Shown here in pieces: positions 34,589 to 46,677 of a stretch of 64,000 nucleotides of DNA; the stretch's first letter is position 1, and every line of letters starts with the position of its first letter. This DNA comes from Anisodus tanguticus (lineage: Eukaryota; Streptophyta; Magnoliopsida; Solanales; Solanaceae). The notes beneath the pieces were generated by a model. That model was not told where the DNA came from. It searched no databases and saw only the letters and a program-made list of their open reading frames with translations. The position numbers and the translations under genes are program-made. The stretch lies in contig CM067553.1 in the NCBI GenBank assembly GCA_034509755.1, forward strand, positions 45,018,110 to 45,082,109, given 5' to 3'.

Positions 34589-35529
34589 GAAAAGTAAGTA
34601 ATAATCTTACTATTATAAGTTAAGCTACACACGTAATCGAAAATTTTCTTGAATTGTTAATGTATAGAAAGTAAATCCTAAAAGGATTACAAAACATGTT
34701 TTTTCGACACTCACCTTCGTCCACCACCAAGTGGTATGATATGAAACGGTATGAGATTCACTCAAATCTAATTCAAAAATTTTGAGTTCGAATCTTTAAA
34801 ATAAAGAAACCTCTGTGAAATAATATTTTTCCTTTTAATACATTTTAAATAGTCTGAATCTGAAATAGTCGGTCGCTAAATTTCAAATACCTAAAATTAC
34901 TTAGCTGCCTAAGGAGGAGGGGGAGGGGGGGTAAGGGTACCAAAACGACAGATTCTGAAAGGAGTTGCAGTCGTTGGATTCCCCAACATAAGTGGCCAAA
35001 AGGGTTTACATCAATAAACACCATCTACCCAAACATTTCATGACAAGTGTTTTATACTTTTGTCAAATTAAATAGCTAGTAGTTAAATAATATGGGCCAA
35101 TGTTCCCTTCTCCCATTGCTTAGTGACAAGACTTTCCTTCACGCTTGATAAATATTTGTAAACTAATGACAATTGGTGTAATATATGAATATTATGTTTA
35201 AGTAGTTATAGTTAATATATTGAAGAAGCTTTTTTGATCCATTTCTAATAAATAAAAATGAAAAATAAGATTTGGTTTATCCGCTATCAAACGAGAACTA
35301 CGAGCAAAAAGAACACATTTTCAAGAGTATCAACACCGTCACATAAATCGTAAATGTATGAATGAGATTTTGACTTTGAGAATATATTAGCTGATGAATT
35401 AGTAGTTGTTATTCTTGTTTCTTTAATACATTTAGTAGTTCCTATACATGTCATCAATTAATTGGTGTGAAGTTATCGACAAAAAAGATTTATCTAAATC
35501 ACTTCGTTTCATTTTGTCTAAGTCATTTT
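34589..35529. other. Spacer before element C
   Basis: No gene seen. There is a purine-rich tract (AGGAGGAGGGGGAGGGGGGG) at 34911-34930. Confidence 0.35.
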
Positions 35530-36608
35530 TGTTGGTTACAATGGGGCAGGAAACGAAAATATGTAACTGCTAAGTATTACAACAAACTGAAATTACAATA
35601 AACTTGAAGAAGAAACTGGAACAGTTTTTGGTATGCTGAGTCGAGTGATTCACTCTGTCTTTAAGACAATATTGCCCTGTATGTATCCTTTGTACGTCCT
35701 GGACAATTGTCTCCCAAGATAAAACAACAAATGAACAAATGAGCGAAGGAAACTCAAATGCTACCGTGAATAATTTTGAGTAATAAAATGATGCTGGAAG
35801 ATAGTAGGAAGAACATCTTTCGTTTTTCTATTTCTGTGTGTCTCAACAATTGGCAAAGGGTCCTTTATATAGTTGAAGGAGATGCTTACCAACTGCCCAC
35901 ATAATTGCTGTTGTTACTGGCCAAGTAATGACAATTATGGAGGTAGTAATTCACCAAAATAAATGGTGAATTGATGTGCAACGGATTGACATTTAGGATG
36001 ATTAATTCAGGCAAAATAAATGACAACAAAGTTCTCTGCCCAATTTGACTTTCTTGAAACTTCAGGGACCAAACTGTACATATAGCAAAGTTCTCTGCCC
36101 AATTTGACTTTCTTGAAACTGCAGAGACCAAATTATACATTTTGAAACTTCAGGGACCAAGCTGGTCCAAAAAGATAATATCAGAAGAAGCACAATCCAC
36201 GATCTACGATTCGGACCGAACGGGCGGGCGACGGCGGCGCGCGTGTGGGCTTTCCTCGAACCGAAGCACATCTAGGTCCTCCATCCTTTAAACACATGGG
36301 ATACCCCTTGGGATCCCAAACCCCAAGCCAACTTTGAGACTTATAAACAAAACAATTCTTTCTTCCCCCACCGATGAGGGAGAATTGGTCTCAATACCAC
36401 ACTTTTCCATGCTTCAAACACCTCACTTCGTGGACCAATATCTCTTTCATTTCTCAACGAAATTTGACGATCCTTGGCCCTCCGGTCATCTACTTACTTA
36501 GTAGATTATGCACATGTGAAGAACCGGATTCTCCAACATGCGGAACACTAGTGTTTAAGCCGTTAAAGTTGGTCGGAGGCAACTCCCGCCAAAGGCAAAT
36601 TTCCAACA
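35530..36608 (-). repeat. 3' LTR of element C
   Basis: Starts TGTTGGTTAC and ends TTTCCAACA. It holds the GGGCGGGCGACGGCGGCGCG block (36221-36240) and the TACCCCTTGGGATCCCAAAC block that recurs in D, E and F. Confidence 0.88.
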
Positions 36609-36622
36609 ATCCCCTCTTGAAA
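36609..36622 (-). promoter_or_regulatory. Polypurine tract of element C
   Basis: The minus strand reads TTTCAAGAGGGGAT next to the 3' LTR. The same word adjoins the LTRs of D and F. Confidence 0.8.
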
Positions 36623-37242
36623 GAGATTTTGGCACACTCACATGGTGCCTTTTCATCTTCAGCAATATTTCAGCGGACCGATGTTGCATAAGGAGAGGTA
36701 GCTTCAGCTTTGAACCTTCCATAGTTAAATACAATTAGACTTACTTACTGCGCGATGAACGTGATGTCTTGAACTGTCCGTGTTTAGTGTAAGCCAAGTC
36801 AATAGTACCGACACAACAAATTCCCTTACTCTCTTCTTCGTAATATTTTGTCCGTTGTGGCCATGAACAACTTCTTGAATTCTTAAGTGCGTTCATTTGA
36901 GGCGGCCCGCCCTCGCACTTAAATATGTAGTCTCCTACAAGGTATCCTGCTATACCCCACTTCACAAGTGTTAGGAACCATTAAAAGTTTTCCCAAACCT
37001 AACCTCAACTGTTGATGATCATTAAAGGTTTTGAAAACTTAACCTTTACCCATACTGCAGATAGCACTTAACGTCTATCGCGGGAACAACTTTGGATTTG
37101 GTGTTTCTTTACAGAAATCACTATCCGAAGTGCTCATGCTTCCACTAAAACGATCAACTGAATCTTTACAACTTAGTTTTCCCATTGAACCAAATTACTG
37201 GGATCTTCAGTTAGTAAGGTTGGGTTACCACCGTATTGGTCC
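36623..37242 (-). other. 3' untranslated region of element C
   Basis: About 620 bp between the end of RNase H and the PPT, without open frames of note. It is also found, little changed, inside element F (63334-63985), so it is a family feature. Confidence 0.6.
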
Positions 37243-39175
37243 TTATACTTTGGGTTTTAAGCCCATTCCCCTAGACAGGCAGACCATCTGATCCTTGGGT
37301 AAGCCCTTTGTCAGCGGGTCTGCTATATTATCCTTTGACTTAATGTAATCAATGGATATTATACCCGTGGTGATTAGCTGCCTAACGGTCTTATGCCTCC
37401 GTCGAATATGACGAGACTTGCCGTTGTACATAGCATTTCGTGCCCTTTCTAGAGCCGACTGGCAGTCACAGTAGATCATTATCGAAGGTACAAGCTTGTT
37501 CCAATACGGAACATCCTCTAAGAAGTCATGAAGCCACTCAGCTTCTTCTCCTGCTTTGTCTAAAGCGATAAACTTCGATTCCATTGTGGATTGGGCAATG
37601 CAAGTTTGCTTAGAGGATTTCCAAGACACAGCCCCACCACCAATTATAAATACATACCCACTAGTTGACTTGGTGTTCTCTATATCAGATATCCAGTTTG
37701 CATCACTGTACACCTCTAGTACAGCTGGATATCTCGAATAATGTAACCCGAAAGTTAACGTATATTTCAGGTATCGTAATACCCGATTCAACGCCTTCCA
37801 GTGATCATCACTCAGATTACGCGTAAACCTAGACAACTTATTGACTGCATAAGCAATATCAGGTCGGGTGCAGTTTGTTATATATATCAAACTACCGATC
37901 ACCTGTGCATATCGCTCCTGGTATACGGGTGCACCAAGATTTTTGTCAAGCTTTTGATTTGTATCCATTGGTGACTTTATGAGTGAACTGTCTAACATCT
38001 CGAAATTTCTCAAAACATCCTCGATGTAGTGAGACTGAGATAAGACCAGCCCGTCGGACGTCTTAGAGATATTTATCCCTAAGATGACATCTGCGATACC
38101 CATATCCTCATGTCGAAGCATTGTTTCAACATGTTCTTAGTCTCTAGGATTACCCTAGGACTGCTTCATGTGATCAACATGTCATCTACATACATGCATA
38201 TCATGACGAACGAGTCAGAGTTACCTTTCGTATAGACACATTTGTCACACTCGTTAATGGAGAAACCCTTTGATAGTAAAGTACTATCAAACTTTTCGTG
38301 CCATTGCTTTGGGGCTTGTTTCAGCCCGTATAGAGATTTGACAAGCCGACATACTTTCTTCTTTTGCCCTTGAACCACATACCCCTCGGGTTGGTCTATA
38401 AAAATTTCTTCTAACAAATCACCATTTAGGAAGGCTGCCTTGACATCCATTTGATGTATCTCAAGGTCACGCAAAGCTGCGATCGCAATGAATACCCATA
38501 TGGATGTTATCTGAGATACCGGGGAGTATGTGTCAAAGTAGTCAAGACCTTCTGTCTGCCTATAGCCCTTGACTACCAACCTGGCCTTGTACTTATCTAT
38601 AGACCCATCTGCTTTATATTTCCGTTTGAGTATCCACTTACAACCCAACGATTTATTTCCTGGAGGAAGATCAACCAACTCCCAAGTATGGTTATGCAGA
38701 ATGAAACCTATTTCACTCTCAATAGCTTCTTTCCAGAGTGGTGCTTCTGGAGTTGACAACGCCTTAGCAATTATCCATGGTTCATCATTAACCATATAAG
38801 CTACAAAGTAAGGACCGAAGGATTTATCCTTCCTGGCCCTTTTACTTCGCCTTAGATCCATTTCTGGAGTCTCCAAGTTCTGAGAATCTGGAACACTAGA
38901 TTCCGGATGTTCAGCCACCTCGAGATCCGCTAGATCTGAACCATCTAGATTCGGGCCGTCAACGACTCCCGATTCTTGAGAGCTTTGTTCATAACTTCGT
39001 TTGCGAGAGGTTATGTCTTTTTCCTTTCTAGGAAAGGTACCTTCAAAGAATTGAGCATTCCTTGATTCCATGATTGTACCCTGGTGGATATCTGGAATAT
39101 CTGACTTATGCACTAAGAAGCGATAAGCACTACTGTTATTTGCATATCCGATGAATATGCAATCTACAGTCTTAG
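37243..39175 (-). pseudogene. RT and RNase H of element C
   Basis: Two long frames, 38166-39113 (315 codons) and 37243-38121 (292 codons), cover RT and RNase H. RT shows KARLVVKGYRQTEGLDYFDT, MDVKAAFLNGDLLEEIFIDQ, YGLKQAPKQWHEKF and an intact active site, MYVDDMLIT. The codon after LIT is TGA where Gly is expected, so one nonsense change and a frameshift near 38120-38165 interrupt the enzyme. RNase H carries VYSDANWISDIENTKSTSGY, YCDCQSALERARNAMYNGKS and HIRRRHKTVRQLI. The frame ends with the stop just before the 3' UTR. All catalytic Asp residues I can locate are kept. Confidence 0.88.
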
Positions 39176-40183
39176 GCCCAATCTTGACCTGCTTTGCTTG
39201 GGTACTTCAACCTTTGCCAAACAGCCCCACACCTTAAAGTATTTGTAGGTGGGTTTATTTCCCTACCATGATTCATATGGAGTTTTTTCCTTACCCTTAT
39301 GTGGGACTCTGTTAAGAATCGTATTAGCGGTAAGGACGGCTTCTCCCCATATGTTTTAGGGAAGACTGGAATTGATAAGCAAGGCATTCATCATTTCCTT
39401 TAATGTGCGGTTCTTACGTTCCGCCACACCGTTCTATTGAGGTGAGTATGGAGCCATCGTTTGATGAACAATGCCTTCTTGGGCACAATATTCCTTAAAT
39501 GGCGATACGTATTCTCCCCCTCTATCGCTACGAATGGATTTAATCCGTAGGCTTAGTTGATTCTCAACTTCTGCTTTGTAATGTCGGAACGCTTCAAAGG
39601 CTTCATCATTACTTTTCAACAAGTAAAGGTAACAATACCTTGTGCTATCATCTATGAATGTGACAAAGTACTTGTTCCCCCCTCTAGTTTATGCGAACTT
39701 CAAATCACATATATCTGTGTGAATAAGTTCTAGAGGAGTGGTATTCCTTTCGACTGATCGAAAAGGAAGCTTGGTGAGTTTTGCCTCTACGCACACCTCA
39801 CACTTATATTGAGGGTTTACGTCGATAGACGGGAACAACTCCATCTTTACCAACCTTTGGATAGACTTGTAGTTAACGTGTCCTAATCTATGATGCCATA
39901 AATTAGAAGACTCAAGCAAATAAGAAGAAGTTTCAACTTTATTACTTGGATGCATTACAGACATGACATTCACTTTGAAGAGACCTTCACAGACGAAGCC
40001 TCTCCCCACAAATGTGCCATTCTTAGTGAGTACAAACTTATTGGATTCAAACACTAGCCTAAAACCAGCATTAACCAATAAAGGTCCAGAAATTAAATTT
40101 CTTCTAATCTCAGGGACGTGCATCACTTCCTTCAGAGTGAGCTCCTTTCCGGAAGTCATCTTCAGGACCACCTTTCCTACCAC
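39176..40183 (-). pseudogene. Integrase of element C
   Basis: The frame 39689-40183 has the stretch after the protease (LKEVMHVPEIRRNLISGPLL), the zinc head (LWHHRLGHVNYKSIQRLVKM, CEVCVEAKLTKLPF) and LIHTDICDLKFA with the first catalytic Asp. The frame 39434-39622 holds RSDRGGEYVSPF (second Asp). After an in-frame stop at about 39437 the strand encodes NGVAERKNRTL with the catalytic Glu. Several stops separate the pieces, but each catalytic residue is present. Confidence 0.82.
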
Positions 40184-41446
40184 AACACGTCAGACGAAGC
40201 GTTGTTGCCCATGAATAACTTCTTGTCGGTGATCGGTGTGTACGTGGATAATGCATCTCTGTTGGAACAGATGTGTCTGGTAGCACCTGTGTCCATCCAC
40301 CACTGCATCGAATTCTCAACCAGGTTTGCTTCTAGCACTACTGCCGGGAACTCCTCAATCATGTCATCCATGAGCGTGTCCTTGACGACGTTAGTATGCG
40401 CCTTGCCTTTAGACTTGGCTTTCTGTTGTTGCTCAGTCTTGAGCTTGCGGCATTCCTTGATCTTATGACCAGGTTTCCCACAGTGGTGACATTTACCTCT
40501 AAACATCTCCGCTGCGTGGGCCTTGCCATCTTTCTGGAACTTTCGCTTCTTGCTTGGGTTCCCTTTGGCCTCAGCCAAATTTGCCTTTGCCTCAGCAGGT
40601 TGTTTACCCATATGCAATGCCTTCTTATTATCTTCCTAGATTTGGAGTTTGATAATAAGCTCTTCAAAGGTCATCTCCTTTGTCTTGAGTTTTAAGTAAC
40701 TCATACACTCATTCCACGAAGGAGGTAACTTTTCAATCAGTGATACAACAAAAAACTTCTCATTTGGTTTCATTACTTCCAAATCCAGGTGATGTAGAAT
40801 CATTTGGAATTCCTGGACTTGGGACATCACTGTCTTACTATCCACCATTTGGAATTTTAGAAATTTTCCAACGATGAACTTCTTAGTACCTACATCTTGT
40901 GCGTTGTACTTCTTTTGCAGTTTTTCCCACAGCTCTTTGGCAGTGCCAACGGTGCAATAGACCGTGTAGAGAGGGTCTGCCAAGCAGTTCAATATGTAAT
41001 TCTTACAAATAAAATCGCTATGATTCCATGTATCAAGAACCATCTTCATCCATTAATGACATGGATACCAAGGCCCTCTTCACCCATTTCAGAAGGCGAA
41101 GGGTCCATTTCATCTCCAGCTTGTGGAGGATCTTCCATTAGGAATCGGGCCATAACCATAACAGTTAAGTAGAATAACATCTTCTGCTGCCATCTCTTAA
41201 AGTTTGAGCCCATGGATTTCTAAGGGTGTTCATGGTGGAATGCGGAGGGTGGAGCAGCAAAGGCAGCGGACGTGCCTTGGGCGCAGCGGGGAAGGAAGCA
41301 GAGTTGCTGCCTTGGACAGTAGTGGCAGCAGCAGGGAAGGCAGCAGAGTTGTTGCCTTGGACAGTAGCGGCAACAGCAGGGAAGGCAGAATTGTTGCCTT
41401 GAGTGGCAGCGACAGCATCAGCAGAATCAGTCATGTTTCCGGCCAT
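40184..41446 (-). pseudogene. Gag and protease of element C
   Basis: The start is MAGNMTDSADAV at 41446, 40 bp inside the LTR. The N-terminus has three copies of an Ala/Thr-rich unit (VQGNNSAAFPA type, 14-15 residues each, plus one shortened). The capsid part at 40636-41049 shows LYTVYCTVGTAKELWEKLQK and HHLDLEVMKPNEKFFVVSLI. A complete zinc knuckle, CHHCGKPGHKIKEC, lies at about 40440-40490, and the protease site MDTGATRHICS at about 40290-40310. A frameshift or stop zone near 41050-41165 separates the N-terminal repeats from the capsid. Confidence 0.82.
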
Positions 41447-41469
41447 GTTGCAGTAGTTACAGTAAGCAA

Positions 41470-41630
41470 AATATTGTCTTAAACTTGTTGGTTACAATGG
41501 TGCAGGAAACGAAAATATGTAACTGCTAAGTATTACAACAAACTGAAATTACAATAAACTTGAAGAAGAAACTGGAACAGTTTTTGGTATGCTGAGTCGA
41601 GTGATTGCACTCTGTCTTTAAGACAATATT
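41470..41630 (-). promoter_or_regulatory. Leader/LTR inverted pair at the primer-binding position of element C
   Basis: Two nt inside the 5' LTR edge the minus strand reads TTTAAGACAATATT (41470-41483). It is exactly complementary to AATATTGTCTTAAA within the LTR (minus strand, 41617-41630), leaving a loop of 133 nt. The usual TGG start of a tRNA primer-binding site is absent. Element D has the same arrangement with a compensated base change. Confidence 0.55.
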
Positions 41631-42587
41631 GCCCCGTATGTATCCTTTGTACATCCTGGACAATTGTCTCCCAAGATAAAATAATAAATGAACAAATAAG
41701 CAAAGAAAACTCAAATGCTACTGTGAAGAATTTTGAGTAATGAAATGATGCTGGAAGATAGTAGGAAGAACAACTTTCGTTTTTCTATTTTTATGTGTCT
41801 CAACAATTGGCAAAGGGTCATTTATATAGTTGAAGGTGAGGCTTACCAACTGCCCACATAATTGCTGTTGTTACTGGCCAAGTAATGACAATTATGTAGG
41901 TAGTAATTCACCAAAATAAATGGTGAATTGATGTGCAACAGATTGACATTTAGGAAGATTAATTCAGCCAAAATAAATGACAACAAAGTTCTCTGCCCAA
42001 TTTGACTTTCTTGAAACTTCAGGGACCAAACTGTACATATAGCAAAGTTCTCTGCCCAATTTGACTTTCTTGAAACTGCAAGGACCAAATTGTATATCTT
42101 AAAACTTTAGGGACCAAGCTGTACATCTTGAAACTTTAGGGACCAAGCTGGTCCAAAAAGATAATATCAGAAGAAGCACGATCCACGACCCGGACCGGAC
42201 GGGCGGGCGACGGCGGCGCGTGTGTGGGCTTTCCTCGAACCGAAGCACATCTAGGTCCTCTCTCATTTAAACACATGGGATACCCCTTGGGGTGCCAAAC
42301 CCCAAGCCAACTTTGAGACTTATAAACAAAACAATTCTTTCTTCCCCCACCGATGAGGGAGAATTGGTCTCAATACCACACTTTTTCATGCTTCAAACAC
42401 CTCACTTCGTGGACCAATATCTCTTTCATTTCTCAACGAAATTTGACGATCCTTGGCCCTACGGTCATCTACTTACTTAGTAGATTATGCACGTGTGAAG
42501 AACCGGATTCTCCAACATGCGGAACACTAGTGTTTAAGCCGTTAAAGTTGGTCGGACACAACTCCCGCCAAAGGCTAATTTCCAACA
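41486..42587 (-). repeat. 5' LTR of element C
   Basis: Partner of 35530-36608; 1102 bp. It contains the leader-complementary word at 41617-41630 and a TATATAAA box at 41821-41828. Confidence 0.88.
41821..41828 (-). promoter_or_regulatory. TATA box of element C
   Basis: The minus strand reads TATATAAA, about 190 nt upstream of the leader-complementary word. It is conserved in the other LTR and at 62450-62457 in element F. Confidence 0.55.
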
Positions 42588-43187
42588 ATTTTTACGTGTA
42601 ACATTATATTTTAGAAATAAGAAAATCTTGTATTAACCACACTTCTTAAAAATATTTTTAATTATTAGTAATTAATTATATGTCTTATAGTACTACTATA
42701 TTGTTTTATGTTAAAATCCGGTCAAAATGAACAACAAAACAAGTATACCGAGTTTGGTGGACCGAAACCTAAGTGTATACTATTAGTTTACATTTTTTAC
42801 CTTCGGTATTCACATTTGTTTTTGTTTAACATAATAATTGACGTGTCAATTACTATTTATTTAACCATTTTGTTGCCTCTAGTTGTTCCCCAATCCCCAT
42901 CCCCCACCCCACCCCCCCCCAACCCCTTCTTGTTTACTTACTGATCTTGCTGATAAAAGCTTTTGCCTGCTAGTTTTCTTTCCAAGGGGCATTGATTTAT
43001 TTCATAGTAAATTCTAGAGGAGTTTTATTTATAATTTGACCAGAGTACAATGCCTTTTTCATAGTAGGGTTATTTGATTTTCTTTTAAGAGCTGGGGATA
43101 CATTATCCCTCTATGCTATTTCATATTTAACTAAATGAAATATACTTTAAAATATAGGGGAAGTATACCAAAAAAGGTTGTAGTTAG
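42588..43187. other. Spacer between C and solo LTR E
   Basis: No gene. A C-rich tract (CCCATCCCCCACCCCACCCC and onward) lies at 42890-42928. Confidence 0.4.
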
Positions 43188-44213
43188 TGTTGGATATAAT
43201 CAACAGTACGAGAAGTAAATAAATATTACAAGTGTTAGAAAGGATAAACAAACAAGCCAATATTCAGAACTGCCACAAGGTTGTTGAGTATTGAATCTTG
43301 ATAACCTGAAATCAAGAAACACTAAATCTAGATTGTTATAACTGTGGTTGAGTCGAGAGATGACTCTCTGTCTTTAAGACAAGATTTCTCCGTATATATG
43401 CTTTTACGTTAACGGGCAATAGTCTCCCAAGATAAAACAACAGCTAATCAACACTACAAAGCAAATAGGTTGATTCTGACGAAGAAAACAAACATGAAAC
43501 GACTTGCTGAATAATGGAAAAGGAAGGAAGAGTTTTCTGTTTTTGTCCACTGTTTCTGCTCACGTTTTGGACATAATTTCTGTTGTTCTCTCTTCTGTTT
43601 GTCTCTGTGTAGTAGTCTCAACAATTGAGCCAAAATGCTTCAATATATAGTATAAGGGGAGGGCCTTCTTAACTGCCAAGTAATGACTGTTTAAAGCCAA
43701 GTAATAGTCATTAGTGAGGAGTTAATCAGCCAAGTAATGACTGATTTAATGTGCAACATAAATGAGCTTTTAGGGAGGAGATTAAGTGCAGATTAATAGA
43801 GTTTTAACGCTCCAAAAATCAACCCAAACGGCAGGCAAAAACTTTCTGCCTTCCGTCGTTCCCAATTTCATAAGCACATCTAGGTCCTCCCTCCTTCAAA
43901 CACATGGGTTACCCCTTGGGGTCCCAAACCCTTAGCCAATTTTGAGACTTATAAAGAGAACAATTCTTCATTTTCCCACCGATGTGGTAGATTTGTCCCA
44001 CACCATATTTCCATGCCTCAAACACCTTACTTCGTGGACCAATATCTCTTTCATTTCTCAACGAAATTTGACGATCCTTGGCCCTACGATCATCTACTCA
44101 CTTAGTAGATTATGCACATATGAAGAGGCAAAGCCTCCAACATGCGGAACCCTAGTGTTTAAGTCATTAAATATGGGTGGACGCACCTCCCCACCAAAGG
44201 CAAATTTTCAATA
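43188..44213 (-). mobile_element. Solo LTR related to element C (E)
   Basis: It starts TGTTGGATAT and ends TTTTCAATA, with a perfect GTTAG duplication on both sides (43183-43187 and 44214-44218). It contains the same ordered blocks as the C, D and F LTRs: GACTCTCTGTCTTTAAGACA, TCTCCCAAGATAAAACAAC, TTACCCCTTGGGGTCCCAAA and ATCTCTTTCATTTCTCAACG. No internal region remains, so it arose by recombination between LTRs. Confidence 0.85.
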
Positions 44214-44218
44214 GTTAG

Positions 44219-45248
44219 ATGGTAAGTACCCATCCTTAACGAGAGGCAGAGACAGAGGTAGAGTAGAAGATACGAGTTTAATTTGTCATAATCCAATAAT
44301 TTGAGTCCAAATCCTTTACTTGTTTTAGAAAATTTATTTAATATTATAAATTATTTATTTAGAACTAAGTAAATTAAAATGGCTAAATCCAGAATCTATA
44401 AACTTCAATTTCTGAATCCGCCTCTGAGTCAAGAAATCTCGCGTTCAAGCCCTGAAAATAGAGTTATCTTTAAGAAGAGAATTTTACCCCTAAAATGAAA
44501 TTTCCCCAACATAAATTTGAATTAGTCGGATCCAAGGTGATACCGGAATCAAGGTGAGAGTATACTCTTCCAATATTTCAAATAAAGCATTCACTATCTT
44601 CACGTTTATTTTCATATTTCATACTAACAATCATTGTTTAAGATTTTCAAAAAGCAAAAGAAGAGAACATTTTTGACGTAACGTAGTCTTCCTTTTCGTT
44701 ACTTTTAAGGACAATCCGTGGGTAATAACTTCATCTTTCAAATGATTTCTGCTTTTTTCTTGTACTAATTATTTTTTCTTTTATGTTCCTCGTGAGATAT
44801 TCATCAAAAAATAATTGTCCCTGGCACTAGCTTGTAGTTTTTCTTTTTTCTTTTATTTAATTATAAGCTCAAAAGACATATGCTTTACTTAAAAATGAAA
44901 CCCTAATATAGTGTATTTGGTCTCTTGATACGATAATGATAAGAAAATTTAGTGTTGTTGATGTTTGGATTGGTTAATAGAGGTAATAATTTCACTTTCA
45001 ATGTTTTCATTTAGATCCTTAAATAATATTTTGAGGTGAAATTATATTTATATATTAGAAATTATAGGATACACAAATTGTATCCACCCTTTGGCCTTCA
45101 TTTGAACCATATATATTAGGTGCTAAAGTTTCAGGAGATTTGGTTTTGTATGGTCCATCAAAAATATTAATATAACTTTATGATCCTTTTCACGGGAGAT
45201 CAGCAAAAATTAATACAGGAGAGTTGAAAAAAAAATACACAAGATTTT
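44219..45248. other. AT-rich spacer
   Basis: No gene or defined element seen. Confidence 0.35.
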
Positions 45249-45347
45249 TAAAGAAAATACGTAAATATTCTCTATATATTCTGTAATTATTATTTTAGTA
45301 TAATTATATAAAGTAGATATTTTCATATGATTAGGATTACAATTGTA

Positions 45348-45400
<53 letters not shown>

Positions 45401-45444
45401 TACTCCGAGAAGACTCCAGAGAAGGAGATTTATACTATTCTACG
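45249..45444 (+). repeat. 5' LTR of element G
   Basis: Holds an expanded (AT)n tract at about 45350-45392 that is nearly absent in the 3' LTR, so the two LTRs differ in length (about 196 against 164 bp). Confidence 0.75.
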
Positions 45445-45459
45445 TGGTATCAAGAGCCA
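45445..45459 (+). promoter_or_regulatory. Primer-binding site of element G
   Basis: TGGTATCAAGAGCCA directly follows the 5' LTR, a Met-type site with one extra base. Confidence 0.8.
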
Positions 45460-45595
45460 AACCCTAAAATCCTCCCTACACTAAATATTGTTCTCGGCTG
45501 CCACCCCTCTCTCTTTCTTGCTTCCGGCGGCACCCCCAAACCCTAACTAATTTCAGCCGCCACCCTCCCTCTCCTTCCAATTTTCCGATTGAAAC

Positions 45596-46660
45596 ATGTG
45601 TTCTCCAGACTCATCCTCCTCCACACAAAACGTCACACATCATCATCCTCCACCCTCCTCTACCAACTCCTTTTATCCGGCCTTCGCCGTAACAAATATC
45701 AAGAACTTTATCCTTTGATTCTTGATCAAGAGGATGGACAATACTCTTCATTGGTAGAATTATTTCAAATTCTCCTACAATATTCTGGATCACATCGACG
45801 CCACCATACCCCTTCCGCCCGACGTTGACAACACAACATGGAAATGGCTTGATGCTATTGTCAAGCAATGGATTTATGGCACCATATCTAAGGATCTACT
45901 TCATACGAGTATGAAGGCAGTTGCTTCGGCTCATGAACTATGGATAAGACTAGAGGAAATCTTTCAAGACAACTAACATACACGTACCGTGTATCTGGAG
46001 GAACAATTTAACAACACCCGTCTTGTAAACTTCGCGAATATGTCTGACTATTGTAAATAATTGAAATTGGTTGCAGATCAACTATTGAATGTGGGCACTC
46101 CGATCTCAGAAACTAAGATGGTTTTACAACTAATTATTGGATTGCCAAAGGGTGAGTACGATACCATTGGAACGATGATCCAACAAGCTGATCTCCTCTC
46201 TAGTTTCAACAAGGCCCGATCACAATTACTATTGGAGGAAACTAGGCATGCCAAACAGGATGAACATAATCAGAAGACGTTGGTGGTTGATGCACCAGTT
46301 ACCGCCCCCACACCGCTGAACAACCGTCACACACGGATGTTCACACTCTGCGGGGCGGCGGTAGCTGCGATGGAAGAGGTGAGGGTCGTGGCCGCGATAG
46401 AAATATCGGTGGACAATTACAGCAGGCCCCGCACCCATCTTAGTGGATGGGCCCAGTACCATAGTCGATGTTCAAAAATTAGGCCTCACCCCCGTGCCCA
46501 TATCTGACGGCACCAGCCCAATTCAGTGGGAAGTGGCAGCAGCCGGGTATTTTAGGCTCCCATCCGGGCCCACGCCAGGCGGGACCGACACAGCAGGCCC
46601 ATATCTTAGTGGCCCAACAACAATAATAATGATACAACCTCTTTACCCCTACCAAACTAG
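45596..46660 (+). pseudogene. Gag of element G
   Basis: The start MCSPDSSSSTQNV at 45596 leads to SFYPAFAVTNIKNFIL, the typical beginning of a copia gag, then a stop. The capsid continues in other frames (45930-46000; 46061-46507 with LLNVGTPISETKMVLQLIIG and LLSSFNKARSQLLLEE). The frame then enters a Pro/Gly-rich linker. No intact zinc knuckle is visible. Confidence 0.7.
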
Positions 46661-46677
46661 GCCAAGCCTACATCACC

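Larger units (their letters stand above)
35530..42587 (-). mobile_element. Full-length Ty1/copia retrotransposon (element C)
   Basis: The LTRs (35530-36608 and 41486-42587) are similar, with only scattered differences, and are flanked by a perfect ATTTT duplication (35525-35529 and 42588-42592). The minus strand holds gag, protease, integrase, RT and RNase H in long frames with few stops, the best-preserved element of the window. The pol sequence (FIDQPEGYVVQGQKKKVCRL, HEKFDSTLLSKGF) is of the Tnt1-related type. No standard tRNA PBS is found next to the 5' LTR (see the leader feature). Confidence 0.92.

Noticed and set aside
42890..42928. C-rich tract as a regulatory i-motif or G-quadruplex
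   Set aside because: It is only a low-complexity tract with no gene nearby; no further support.
45350..45392. (AT)n tract as an origin or matrix-attachment site
   Set aside because: It is a microsatellite expansion inside the LTR of element G, since the other LTR lacks it.
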